A stretch of DNA of 47,911 nt from Geobacter sp. UBA6151 (GTDB taxonomy: Bacteria > Desulfobacterota > Desulfuromonadia > Geobacterales > Pseudopelobacteraceae). The position numbers and the translations under genes were made by a program. The notes beneath the pieces were generated by a model. It saw only the letters and a list, made by a program, of their open reading frames with translations. It was not told where the DNA came from and did no database searches. The DNA lies in NCBI GenBank assembly GCA_002423105.1, contig DIUT01000018.1, forward strand, positions 26,563 to 74,473. The letters run 5' to 3'. Positions 32,760-40,501 of this stretch are shown one piece after another. The number at the start of each line of letters is the position of its first letter. Position 1 is the stretch's first letter.

Positions 32760-33044
32760 CTATGTCTGAAGGGCCAGTAACATCTTTGCGGCAACATCCT
32801 GGCCGCTGATGGAATAGTTGCCCTGGGCCAGCCTGCTGCCAATATCGGCAACTTTTTCCGGACGGATATCGCCGCTTGATGCCTGAACGCCGGACAGCTT
32901 GTCCACCAGATTGGTCAACTGCACCTGAAACGGGCTCTGAACAGCCTGGCTGCCCTGGGTTGCATGGGTGCGTCCGGCTGCGCTTGCGCGGCTGGTTGCC
33001 GAAACTCCTGAAACCGTTGTCTGTGTCCCTGATTCAATTCTCAT
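32760..33044 (-). CDS. flgM: FlgM-like anti-sigma-28 factor
   Basis: A 94-residue protein. The first ~55 residues are Ser/Thr/Ala/Gln-rich and probably disordered; the C-terminal part (IRPEKVADIGSRLAQGNYSI, then SGQDVAAKMLLAL) is the conserved FlgM helix pair that holds sigma-28 (FliA). FlgM blocks late flagellar genes until it is exported through the hook-basal body. The ATG at 33044 has GGAGGT 7 bases upstream. No other flagellar gene is in the window. A terminator follows. Confidence 0.8.
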   Translation of the reverse strand: MRIESGTQTTVSGVSATSRASAAGRTHATQGSQAVQSPFQVQLTNLVDKLSGVQASSGDIRPEKVADIGSRLAQGNYSISGQDVAAKMLLALQT

Positions 33045-33099
33045 AATCCGCACCTCCATTATTAATGCTTTCGGATGACACAGAAAAAAACTTGAGAGT

Positions 33100-34512
33100 T
33101 CAGTCAGAAAACACCTTTTTTACCGTGCCGAATTGGTTCAGCGGCACGTCAAATCCTTTTTCATCCCCCACCACCACCAGCTTGAACGCATCAGGACGCA
33201 AAAGCCTTTTGGCGGCTTTTTGCAGATCTTCACGAGTAAGTGCGGCAATCCGCTCACGGTAGCGGTCCAGGTAGTCCGTTGGATAGCCGTAGAACTCAAG
33301 GCGGGCCTGTTGGCTGACAATGCTGGCAGGCGATGTAAAACCAAACAGAAATGAATTAATTATTGATTCCTTGGCCAGCTTGATCTCCTGTTCAGTGACC
33401 GGTTCTTTGCGGATGCCTTCAATGATTGAGGTTATCAGGCGGATTACCTTGCCGGTGGCATCGGAGCGTGTCTCGGTTTCAGCGCTGAAGCTGCCGGTGA
33501 AACGGCGGCCCACGTCAAATCTGCTCCCCACATGATAGGCAAGCCCCTGGTTGGTGCGGATTTCCATCATCAGGCGGGAAGTAAAGCTGCCGCCAAGTAT
33601 GAAATCCAGTACCCGCACGGCGTACAGATCAGGATCATCCTTGGTGATTCCCAGATGCCCCAAGCGTATGACCGACTGGTTGACCTGCTTGGGAATAAAC
33701 AACACCTCTTGCCTGAAGTTCACTGGCACGGACGGTATGGCAGGCAGATCGAGGACGCTGGTCGGACGTTCCGAACCGACCAAGCGGTTCAGGCTGGCTA
33801 CAATCCGCTCCCGGTCAAAATCACCGCTGATGGCCAGGATCAGGTTGTCCGGTCTTACGAAACGACGGTGAAAGGCGATCAGGTCCTGGCGGCTCAGTGC
33901 CGCAACCGAGGCTTCAGTTGGCATAACACCCAGCGGATGTCCGGCATAGATCGCCTTTGTCAACTCACGGTCGCCCGCCTCCTTGGGGTCGTCATTCTGG
34001 CGGCGGATCCCCTCCTGCAACTGCTGGCGGGCCACGGTCAGCCGTTTTTCATCAAAGCGTGGAGCAAACAGTACATCTCTGAAGACGGCCAGTGATTGAT
34101 CCAGATTTCTGGTCAGGGTGGTCATGCTGACGGTGCCGCTGTCAACGCCAAAGGCACTTTCCACGGATGAAGCCATAAATTCCAGATAGTCGTCCAACTG
34201 ATCGGGATTGCGCTCTCCAGCGCCACCGGCCCGCAGCAGGCTGCCGGTCAGTGCGGCCAGGCCGCTTTTCTCTGCCGGGTCATAGGCTGAGCCGGTGCGA
34301 ATCATGGCCGAAACGGTAATAATCGGCAGTTCGTGATCCTGCAGCAAGTAGACCGGTGTGCCATTGGTAAGCAGCACCCGCTCTGCTTTAGGGATTTTGA
34401 AATCAAGCGGCGGGAACTGCATGGTGCGCGGATCAGCCGCTTGCGCAGTCCAGGCGGCGCCGAGGCATGTCAGGGTAAGGATGAGTGTGATGGTACGTAG
34501 CCAGGTTCTCAT
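33100..34512 (-). CDS. M16-family peptidase homologue, catalytically inactive partner
   Basis: A 470-residue periplasmic protein with a signal peptide (MRTWLRTITLILTLTCLGAAWTAQA). It has the M16 fold (KAERVLLTNGTPVYLLQDHELPIITVSAMIRTGSAYDPAEKSG in order), but at the zinc site HxxEH is replaced by LTGSL (GLAALTGSLLRAGG), so it cannot bind zinc in the usual way. It keeps the R/Y substrate-binding region near the C-terminus (TNQGLAYHVGSRF). It is coupled by ATGA to the active M16 gene; together they probably form a heterodimer like other active/inactive M16 pairs. Confidence 0.9.
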   Translation of the reverse strand: MRTWLRTITLILTLTCLGAAWTAQAADPRTMQFPPLDFKIPKAERVLLTNGTPVYLLQDHELPIITVSAMIRTGSAYDPAEKSGLAALTGSLLRAGGAGERNPDQLDDYLEFMASSVESAFGVDSGTVSMTTLTRNLDQSLAVFRDVLFAPRFDEKRLTVARQQLQEGIRRQNDDPKEAGDRELTKAIYAGHPLGVMPTEASVAALSRQDLIAFHRRFVRPDNLILAISGDFDRERIVASLNRLVGSERPTSVLDLPAIPSVPVNFRQEVLFIPKQVNQSVIRLGHLGITKDDPDLYAVRVLDFILGGSFTSRLMMEIRTNQGLAYHVGSRFDVGRRFTGSFSAETETRSDATGKVIRLITSIIEGIRKEPVTEQEIKLAKESIINSFLFGFTSPASIVSQQARLEFYGYPTDYLDRYRERIAALTREDLQKAAKRLLRPDAFKLVVVGDEKGFDVPLNQFGTVKKVFSD

Positions 34513-36008
34513 TTCGACTCACCCCCTTTTTCTTTTTTCAGTAGTGTGCCCACGATCCGGTTTTCACGGGTGAAGTAGCTGGTGGCGACCCGCTGGATAT
34601 CCATTGACGTCACCTTTTCCACCTTTGCCCGGTAGCTAGTCAGAAAGCGCCAGGAACCGGTAACCGCTTCGTATTCCGTCAGATTACGGGCCAGGCCCCC
34701 GTTCGTTCCCATCCGGCGGGCCTCTTCATATTCAAGCTTGTTCAGTATCCGTTGCAATTCACGGGGGGTAACCGGCTCCTTCTTCAGTCGCTCCAGTTCC
34801 TCCAGCAGCGCTTTTTCAACCTCCGCCACCGTGTGCGGGGCGCGGGGCGTGGCATGGAGCAGAAAGAGATTGGGATAGCGGTTGCCCGGCGCGGTAAATA
34901 CCGAAACACTGGTGGCAATCTGGCGTTGCAGAACCAGTGAACGGTAGAGGCGGGAGGTGCGACCCTGCCCCAGAATAGCTGAAATCACATCAAAAACCTC
35001 ATCATCCCGTTCTCCCATGGCGGTTTTGCCGAAACCGAGCAACAGTTCCGGCTCGGCATCGCCGATTACCTCAACCCGCCGTTCACCACGGGGTTTTTCC
35101 TCGCGGGTTGCTACGTCCGGCACCGGCGTGCCCGGTTGCAGGTCACCGAAGTTCTTCTCCACAAGGGCGATCACCTGTTTGGGATTAATGTCGCCTACGA
35201 CGGCAATGATAGCGTTGTTGGGAGCATAAAAGCGGCGTAGAAACCCTTCCGCCTTGGTGCGGGAAAGGTTTTCGATATCGGACATCCAGCCGATGGTCGG
35301 CTGACCGTAGGGATGAGCGTTATAGGCGGTGGCCAGAAAGTTTTCCCATAGTTTGGCCCCGGGTTCGGCATCATAGGAACGGCGGCGTTCTTCCATGACC
35401 ACGGAGCGCTCGGTATAGAACTCCCGCAGCACCGGGTTGCGCATCCGGTCTGACTCAATGGCAGCCCACAACTCCAGTTTGTTGGCCGGAAGCGAAATCA
35501 GGTAGGTGGTGCCATCCCTGCTGGTAAAGGCGTTGTAACCGGAACCGCCGTTTCTGGCGTACAGATCGAAGAACTCGTCTTTTACCACGTACTGCTGTGC
35601 CTTTTTTTCCAGGTCAGCCAGCTCCTGCCCCAGCTTCCTGACAACAGCAGCATTAGCCTTGTTTCCCTTGCGTTGCTCTGCCAGCAGTTGCTGTGCCACT
35701 CCTTCGATTTTTTCCAGAAGTGGCGCTTCAGCGGCATAGTTCCTGGTGCCGAGAGTTTTTGTCCCTTTGAACAGCATATGTTCCAGCAGATGAGCAATCC
35801 CCCGCTCATCGCTGCGTTCATCAACGCTGCCGACCCGGAAGCGGATCCAGGCCGAAACCGTCGGCGAGGTGTGACGCTCTACCATCAGTAACGTCAAGCC
35901 ATTTTTCAACGTGTGTTCAACAACCTTGTCTTCAAGTCCGGCGGCTCTAAGTGGCAGGGTCGAGCAGAGCACCAATATGACGGCAACAACATACTGCATC
36001 GGTTTCAT
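34509..36008 (-). CDS. M16-family zinc peptidase, active subunit
   Basis: A 499-residue periplasmic protease with signal peptide MKPMQYVVAVILVLCSTLPLRAA. The inverted zinc motif HLLEH is at residues 73-77, with the distal Glu in LELWAAIESDRM. A charged, helical insertion (~90-150, LLEKIEGVAQQLLAEQRKGNK...) lies between the zinc motif and YNAFTSRDGTTYLIS. The C-terminal half is the second M16 domain. It is followed by the inactive partner with a 4-base overlap. Confidence 0.93.
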   Translation of the reverse strand: MKPMQYVVAVILVLCSTLPLRAAGLEDKVVEHTLKNGLTLLMVERHTSPTVSAWIRFRVGSVDERSDERGIAHLLEHMLFKGTKTLGTRNYAAEAPLLEKIEGVAQQLLAEQRKGNKANAAVVRKLGQELADLEKKAQQYVVKDEFFDLYARNGGSGYNAFTSRDGTTYLISLPANKLELWAAIESDRMRNPVLREFYTERSVVMEERRRSYDAEPGAKLWENFLATAYNAHPYGQPTIGWMSDIENLSRTKAEGFLRRFYAPNNAIIAVVGDINPKQVIALVEKNFGDLQPGTPVPDVATREEKPRGERRVEVIGDAEPELLLGFGKTAMGERDDEVFDVISAILGQGRTSRLYRSLVLQRQIATSVSVFTAPGNRYPNLFLLHATPRAPHTVAEVEKALLEELERLKKEPVTPRELQRILNKLEYEEARRMGTNGGLARNLTEYEAVTGSWRFLTSYRAKVEKVTSMDIQRVATSYFTRENRIVGTLLKKEKGGESK

Positions 36009-36023
36009 TTGTTCGGCTTCCTC

Positions 36024-37106
36024 CTAAAATAGTGAAAATTTTACATAGCGGCCCGGATTCTTTTTGATGTCCACCACCAGGGCATCAAGCGCATCCACGG
36101 CCTTGTTCAGTTTTTCGTACAGCTCTTTTTCGTTAATCAGCTTTCCAGCGGTTCCTTCGCCAGCCTTAAGCCTTGCTGTGGCAGTCTCCATATCCTTCAT
36201 GGAGTTGTCCGCCCGGGTCAGCAGTGAAAGTCCTTTGTCGTACAGTTCCCGGTCATTGAGTAACATGCCGAAGGTGTTGTCAGTGGAGGTCAGCTTGCGG
36301 TTCAACTCCCGCACATCGTCTGCCGCCTGATTACTCTTTTCTGCCAAGGAGACCAATTTGGTATACAGGGTCTTGTCGTAGATCAGGCGGTTCAGGCTAC
36401 CGTCAGAGTCCTGGATATCCTGCAAGGTGCGGTCGGCCCGCGACAAAATCTGCATCAACTTGTCGTACGGTTCGCCGCTGCGCGCCAGCTTGCCCAGGGT
36501 GCCCTGGCCATTGTTGATGTTTGCGGCAAGAATCTTCAATTCGCCGGAGAGCTTGACGGCATTACTGTACAGGGTGGTGTCGGTAGCCAGCATCCCCAGG
36601 GTGCCCTTGCCGGCCTGCACGCTGTCCACGATACTGTTCAGTTTTTCAAAGGTGACACCGGCCTTCTGGGCCACATCATCAAGGGTATGCACGGTCTGCC
36701 CGCGGAAATTGTTCCCCGGTATTGCGTGATATTGTTGCGACGGGATGATGTCCACATACTTTTCGCCCATCAGACCGCGGGTCTTGATGGTGATGCGTGA
36801 GTCAGGCCCCACCTTTTTCAAAGCTTCCCGGTCAACTTCCATGGCAATCTGCACTTCGTTGCTCTGGCGCGGGTCTTTGAAATTGATATCCTTCACCACC
36901 CCCACATCCACCCCGGCCAGCCAGACCGGAGCGCCCACCTTCAAGCCCATAACGTTGTCAATGGTAACCGTAAGGGGGCTGGTGGGGGTAAACAGCTTGG
37001 TTTTCTGGCCCATCAGCAGGATTGCCCCTGCCAGCAAGACCATTGTAATCAATATAAAAACACCGGCCCGTACCTGGGCCCAGCCGATCTGATTGCTTCG
37101 TTCCAT
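36024..37106 (-). CDS. MlaD-like MCE-domain protein
   Basis: A 360-residue inner-membrane-anchored periplasmic protein. One TM helix (VFILITMVLLAGAILLMG) is followed by an MCE domain (~40-115: LTVTIDNVMGLKVGAPVWLAGVDVG; ITIKTRGLMGEKYVDI) and a long C-terminal helical region with repeated GKGTLGMLATD / GQGTLGKLARS / GEGTAGKLINE units. Such proteins bind lipid for ABC transporters of the Mla/Mce type. No permease or ATPase gene is next to it. ATG 37106 is chosen over ATG 37115, which abuts the AGGG box. The M16 pair follows 15 bases downstream. Confidence 0.87.
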   Translation of the reverse strand: MERSNQIGWAQVRAGVFILITMVLLAGAILLMGQKTKLFTPTSPLTVTIDNVMGLKVGAPVWLAGVDVGVVKDINFKDPRQSNEVQIAMEVDREALKKVGPDSRITIKTRGLMGEKYVDIIPSQQYHAIPGNNFRGQTVHTLDDVAQKAGVTFEKLNSIVDSVQAGKGTLGMLATDTTLYSNAVKLSGELKILAANINNGQGTLGKLARSGEPYDKLMQILSRADRTLQDIQDSDGSLNRLIYDKTLYTKLVSLAEKSNQAADDVRELNRKLTSTDNTFGMLLNDRELYDKGLSLLTRADNSMKDMETATARLKAGEGTAGKLINEKELYEKLNKAVDALDALVVDIKKNPGRYVKFSLF

Positions 37107-37166
37107 GGCATCCATCCCTGCGACAAACTGTTGTCGTCGTCATTGTACAGCATCTGCAGCCGGAAA

Positions 37167-37565
37167 TCAGTGGTCTCTGAATCCAAGCACCACCAGTATG
37201 CAGCTATGATCAGCAATCACGTTCACCCCGGCTGCTTCGCAGCGCGCAACTGCCGCAGCGCTCTCGGCGCCCGGCTGCATCCAGATGTTGCGGATGCCCC
37301 TGGTAATGGCGGCTTCCACCACCTGTTCCGTTATCAGGGGAGGTGTTATCACGGAGATGCTGTTGACGTTGTCCGGCAGATCGGCCACCGAAGCTACGCA
37401 GGGAATTCCCTCGATGCTGGCAGCCTTGGGGTTGACCGGAATGACGCTTTTCCGGTTTTCCTGATAGCAGCGCAGCACCTTGTTGCCAAACTTGCTGCGG
37501 TCCTCCGATGCGCCAACCACGCCGAAGGCTGCTGAGGTGAAAAATGTTTGTATTGCAGGGGTCAT
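37167..37565 (-). CDS. CoA-binding Rossmann-fold protein
   Basis: A 132-residue single-domain protein. FGVVGASEDRSKFGNKVLRCYQ begins the nucleotide-binding fold; VIPVNPKAASIEGIPCVASVADLP and ITPPLITEQVVEAAITRGIRNIWMQPGAES follow the usual YccU/CoA-binding order. Function is unknown beyond CoA binding in the family. The ATG at 37565 has AAGGAGA 8-9 bases upstream; a longer frame to 37757 overlaps the divergent mqnE start and is rejected. Confidence 0.9.
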   Translation of the reverse strand: MTPAIQTFFTSAAFGVVGASEDRSKFGNKVLRCYQENRKSVIPVNPKAASIEGIPCVASVADLPDNVNSISVITPPLITEQVVEAAITRGIRNIWMQPGAESAAAVARCEAAGVNVIADHSCILVVLGFRDH

Positions 37566-37632
37566 TGTCAAGGTCTCCTTCTGGTTGTATCTCCTGCTTG
37601 CGCCGTTACGGCTCTTGCCGTATGCTGTGAGC

Positions 37633-38712
37633 ATGTCTTCTTTTACCACAATCAGCGAAAAAGTGCACGCCGGAGAACGGCTCAGCGAGGCGGACGCCCT
37701 TTTCATGTACGCTTCCAGTGATCTGCTGGCCATTGGCGAACTTGCCGCCCTGGCCAACGAGCGCTTAAACGGCAGGAATGTCTATTTCAACGTCAATCGC
37801 CACATCAATCCCACCAATATCTGTGTCAATCGTTGCGCATTCTGCGCCTTTTCCCGCACTGCGGATGCTGCGGATGCCTATACCCTGGCAATTGGGGAGA
37901 TGGTCCAGCGGGCAGCTGAAGCGCAGCGGCACGGTGCAACCGAAGTGCATCTGGTGGGTGGCCTGCATCCCGATCTGCCGTTCAATTTCTACCTTGACCT
38001 GTTGAAAGAAATCCGGCTGGCTGCCCCGTCGTTGCATATCAAGGCATTTACGGCGGTGGAACTGGAGTGGTTTGCCAGCGGCAGCTCATTGACCATTGCA
38101 GAGGTGTTGGCACGGCTGATGGAAGCTGGCCTGGGTTCCATGCCCGGCGGTGGAGCGGAGATTCTGGTGGAAGAGGTGCGCCGTAGAATCTGCCCGGAGA
38201 AGATCAGTGGTCAGCGCTGGCTGGATATTCATCGCCAGGCGCACCACGCCGGTCTGAAAACCAACTGTACCATGCTGTATGGCCATGTGGAAAAACATGC
38301 AGACCGGGTGCGGCACATGTCGCTGCTGCGGGAATTACAGGATGAAAGCGGTGGTTTTCAGGTTTTTATTCCTCTGGCTTGGCAACCGGAAAATTCGCCG
38401 CTTAAGTTGGACGTAAAGGGTACCTCCGGCCTGGACGACCTGAAGACGCTGGCCATTGCCCGTCTGTTTCTGGATAATATTCCGCATCTGAAGGCGTATT
38501 GGGTGATGCTGGGGGAGAAAATCGCCCAAGTGGCGCTTTCCTTTGGCGTGGATGACCTGGATGGCACGGTGATTGACGAAAAAATCGGACATGACGCCGG
38601 TGCGGCCTCGCCCCAAAGCCTGAGCAAGGAACGGATCATTCACCTGATCCGCATGGCGGGCAAGCAGCCGGTGGAACGCGATACCCTGTACCGTCCTATC
38701 CGCAGCTATTAA
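37633..38712 (+). CDS. mqnE: Aminofutalosine synthase
   Basis: A 359-residue radical SAM enzyme of the futalosine route to menaquinone; it joins the MqnA product to SAM-derived adenosine to give aminofutalosine. The 4Fe-4S motif CVNRCAFC is at about residues 67-74, with HLVGGLHPDLPF, MPGGGAEILVEEVRRRICPEK (the GGGAEI of MqnE), TNCTMLYGH and the C-terminal VERDTLYRP. The ATG at 37633 is chosen because homology starts there; the longer frame from 37480 would cross the promoter of the divergent CoA-binding gene. The 67-base gap must hold both promoters. It supports a menaquinone-based respiratory chain. Confidence 0.94.
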   Translation: MSSFTTISEKVHAGERLSEADALFMYASSDLLAIGELAALANERLNGRNVYFNVNRHINPTNICVNRCAFCAFSRTADAADAYTLAIGEMVQRAAEAQRHGATEVHLVGGLHPDLPFNFYLDLLKEIRLAAPSLHIKAFTAVELEWFASGSSLTIAEVLARLMEAGLGSMPGGGAEILVEEVRRRICPEKISGQRWLDIHRQAHHAGLKTNCTMLYGHVEKHADRVRHMSLLRELQDESGGFQVFIPLAWQPENSPLKLDVKGTSGLDDLKTLAIARLFLDNIPHLKAYWVMLGEKIAQVALSFGVDDLDGTVIDEKIGHDAGAASPQSLSKERIIHLIRMAGKQPVERDTLYRPIRSY

Positions 38713-38806
38713 CAGGTTGTTCAACAGTCCGTTAAACATGGAGCGGCTCATCCGCCAGGGTTCCGACCTGTTCACGGCCTGAACCGCGTGCCCCGCAAGC
38801 TGTTCG

Positions 38807-39856
38807 TTAGCCGAACAGTTCGTCAAATACCTCCTGTACGGTACCGATATGATCTGCTTTCCAGGCGTTTGTGCCGCAGAAAACCAGACCGCTCTCAACG
38901 TCACCGCGCTGGGCGCGGTCCAGAGCGCTGACAATGCAGAACCGTTCGCCACTTTCCTTGTAGGAACATTTTTTCAGGCAGTTCATCCGGCATACGGTAT
39001 GCTGATCCAGATCGTACTGCCGAACGTTGTCAAAATTGGTCAGGATCGCCCGCCCCGGCAGACCGGCCGGTGACATCAGCAGCCCGATATCTTCTTTTTT
39101 ACACTTCAGATAGGCCTGTTTGAAAGCGAGATCGGCGTCACACTCTTCTGTGCAGACAAAGCGGGAGGCCATCTGCACGCCGTCTGCCCCTTCAGCCAAT
39201 GCCTCTTCCAGGTCCTTGCGATCCCAGATGCCGCCAGCTGCAATCACCGGAATTTCGGCCTGATACTCGTCCCGGAAGAACTGCTTGACCGCCCTCACGG
39301 TAGCATACTGGTCATAGTCGCCGGTGGCGATATTCTCCAGCTTTTCTCCCAGATGTCCTCCGGCAGTATCGGGATCTTCAACAACAACAGCATCCGGCAG
39401 ACGATGATAGCGCTTTTCCCAGGTGCGGGCGATCAGTTGGGCAGCCCGTACTGAGGAGGCGATGGGTACCAGGGCCACGTCGGGAGCATGGGCGGTCAAC
39501 TCCGGCAGTGACAGCGGCAACCCGGCGCCACAGACAATTACCTTGGCTCCTCCTTCAATTGCCGCTTTGACCAGGGGTTCGAAATCAGACAGCGCCACCA
39601 TCACATTGACACCGATGACACCATCCGGCGCTATGGCGTAGGCTTTGCGCAATTCTTCCTTGAAGGCTTCCAGATCAGCCTGAAAAAAGTTTTTGCCGTT
39701 ATAAAAGACGCTGTTCATGGCGATGCCTGCTGCTGCCACCAGCCCGACGCCACCGCATTTCGCCACATGTCCGGCCAGATTGCCGCCTGATATGCGTACC
39801 CCCATGCCACCCTGTATCAGAGGAAAACGGGCCTCGTGCTTGCCGATGCGAAACAT
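38807..39856 (-). CDS. Nitronate monooxygenase-like flavoprotein with C-terminal cysteine cluster
   Basis: A 349-residue TIM-barrel flavoenzyme of the nitronate monooxygenase/FabK family. FPLIQGGMGVRISGGNLAGHVAKCGGVG begins the FMN barrel; VVVEDPDTAGGHLG and IPVIAAGGIWDRKDLEEALAEGADGVQMASRFV carry the FMN phosphate site. Unlike the simplest members, it ends with a Cys-rich segment (CRMNCLKKC, then C ten residues on), perhaps a metal or Fe-S site. The substrate is unknown. ATG 39856 is preferred, 8 bases after GGAGGT; ATG 39862 is too close to that box. Confidence 0.87.
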   Translation of the reverse strand: MFRIGKHEARFPLIQGGMGVRISGGNLAGHVAKCGGVGLVAAAGIAMNSVFYNGKNFFQADLEAFKEELRKAYAIAPDGVIGVNVMVALSDFEPLVKAAIEGGAKVIVCGAGLPLSLPELTAHAPDVALVPIASSVRAAQLIARTWEKRYHRLPDAVVVEDPDTAGGHLGEKLENIATGDYDQYATVRAVKQFFRDEYQAEIPVIAAGGIWDRKDLEEALAEGADGVQMASRFVCTEECDADLAFKQAYLKCKKEDIGLLMSPAGLPGRAILTNFDNVRQYDLDQHTVCRMNCLKKCSYKESGERFCIVSALDRAQRGDVESGLVFCGTNAWKADHIGTVQEVFDELFG

Positions 39857-39963
39857 GATCATGAACCTCCCGGTTATGAAACGTTGGGGGTAGCATAGCA
39901 GGGACGAAAAATTGTAAATGTAATAGTTCTGTAAAACGATGTTTATGGCGGGATTTTAGACAA

Positions 39964-40000
39964 AAAACGGCCCGAATGCTGTCAGCAACCGGGCCGTTTT
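39964..40000 (-). terminator. Intrinsic terminator after the YtxH gene
   Basis: AAAACGGCCCG and CGGGCCGTTTT form an 11-bp stem; an inner TGCTG/CAGCA pair adds a second short helix. On the minus strand it ends in CCGTTTTTTG, a good T-run, 20 bases after the ytxH-like stop. Confidence 0.85.
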
Positions 40001-40020
40001 CACATGGTGCAGTGGCTCGA

Positions 40021-40269
40021 TCAGATCCAGGCGTCGCCGCCATCATACTGCAAATCTTCTCCCTTTGCTCCTTTTGAAACCTTTTGGCGGGCCTCCTGAG
40101 CGTAGCGCTTCAGGCGATCAGTGGCATTCTCCTGAAGCCCGTAAAGCTTGCGTCTGGTTTCATTGCCCGCAGCTGGCGCCATCAGAAGCGCAGTAACTGC
40201 TCCAAACAAAGCTCCGGCAGTAAGTGCAAGAATAGCAGTTGTTACAGCATTATCGCTTGAACGTGACAT
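40021..40269 (-). CDS. YtxH-domain protein
   Basis: An 82-residue protein with an N-terminal TM helix (ILALTAGALFGAVTALLMAPAAGNETRRKL), which is the YtxH/GvpP signature of a small-residue-rich helix followed by APxxGxETR, then a charged amphipathic tail. Members are small envelope or stress proteins of unclear role. AAGGAG lies before the ATG, with a candidate promoter upstream and a strong terminator downstream, so it is its own transcription unit. Confidence 0.88.
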   Translation of the reverse strand: MSRSSDNAVTTAILALTAGALFGAVTALLMAPAAGNETRRKLYGLQENATDRLKRYAQEARQKVSKGAKGEDLQYDGGDAWI

Positions 40270-40339
40270 GAGTGACTCCTTTATCTCTGGAATACGGTGG
40301 ATTGCGGTAAAAGCGCTGTCAATCGGCTAACTGATTAGT

Positions 40340-40369
40340 ACCATATTCCGATTCGTCAGGCAAAGTCAA
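40340..40369 (-). promoter_or_regulatory. Candidate sigma-70 promoter of the YtxH gene
   Basis: On the minus strand TTGACT (40364-40369), an 18-base spacer and TATGGT (40340-40345) lie about 70 bases upstream of the ATG. Confidence 0.45.
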
Positions 40370-40421
40370 TACCGGCTGAACATACCAACCAGTCTCCATG
40401 CATGGTGATAGTATCAAAAAA

Positions 40422-40443
40422 GCCGCCTGCAAATGCAGGCGGC
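40422..40443 (-). terminator. Intrinsic terminator after the decaheme cytochrome gene
   Basis: GCCGCCTGCA and TGCAGGCGGC form a 10-bp perfect stem with a two-base gap in the loop. On the minus strand the stem is followed by TTTTTTGATAC, a strong T-run. It lies about 60 bases after the cytochrome stop. Confidence 0.85.
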
Positions 40444-40460
40444 ATGAAATCTTTAAATAG

Positions 40461-40489
40461 CTCCGGTCAGACATGCAGTCTGACCGGAG
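40461..40489 (-). other. Second hairpin in the cytochrome 3' region
   Basis: CTCCGGTCAGAC and GTCTGACCGGAG form a 12-bp perfect stem with a five-base loop, 12 bases after the cytochrome stop and before the terminator. With no T-run, it may protect the mRNA 3' end. Confidence 0.6.
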
Positions 40490-40501
40490 GTGATGATAAA
40501 C

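Noticed and set aside
34509..36008. Other long frames antisense to the M16 genes
   Set aside because: They are codon-bias shadows of the peptidase genes with no family features or ribosome sites.
37480..37632. Longer start for mqnE
   Set aside because: The extension overlaps the divergent CoA-binding gene and its promoter; MqnE homology starts at 37633.
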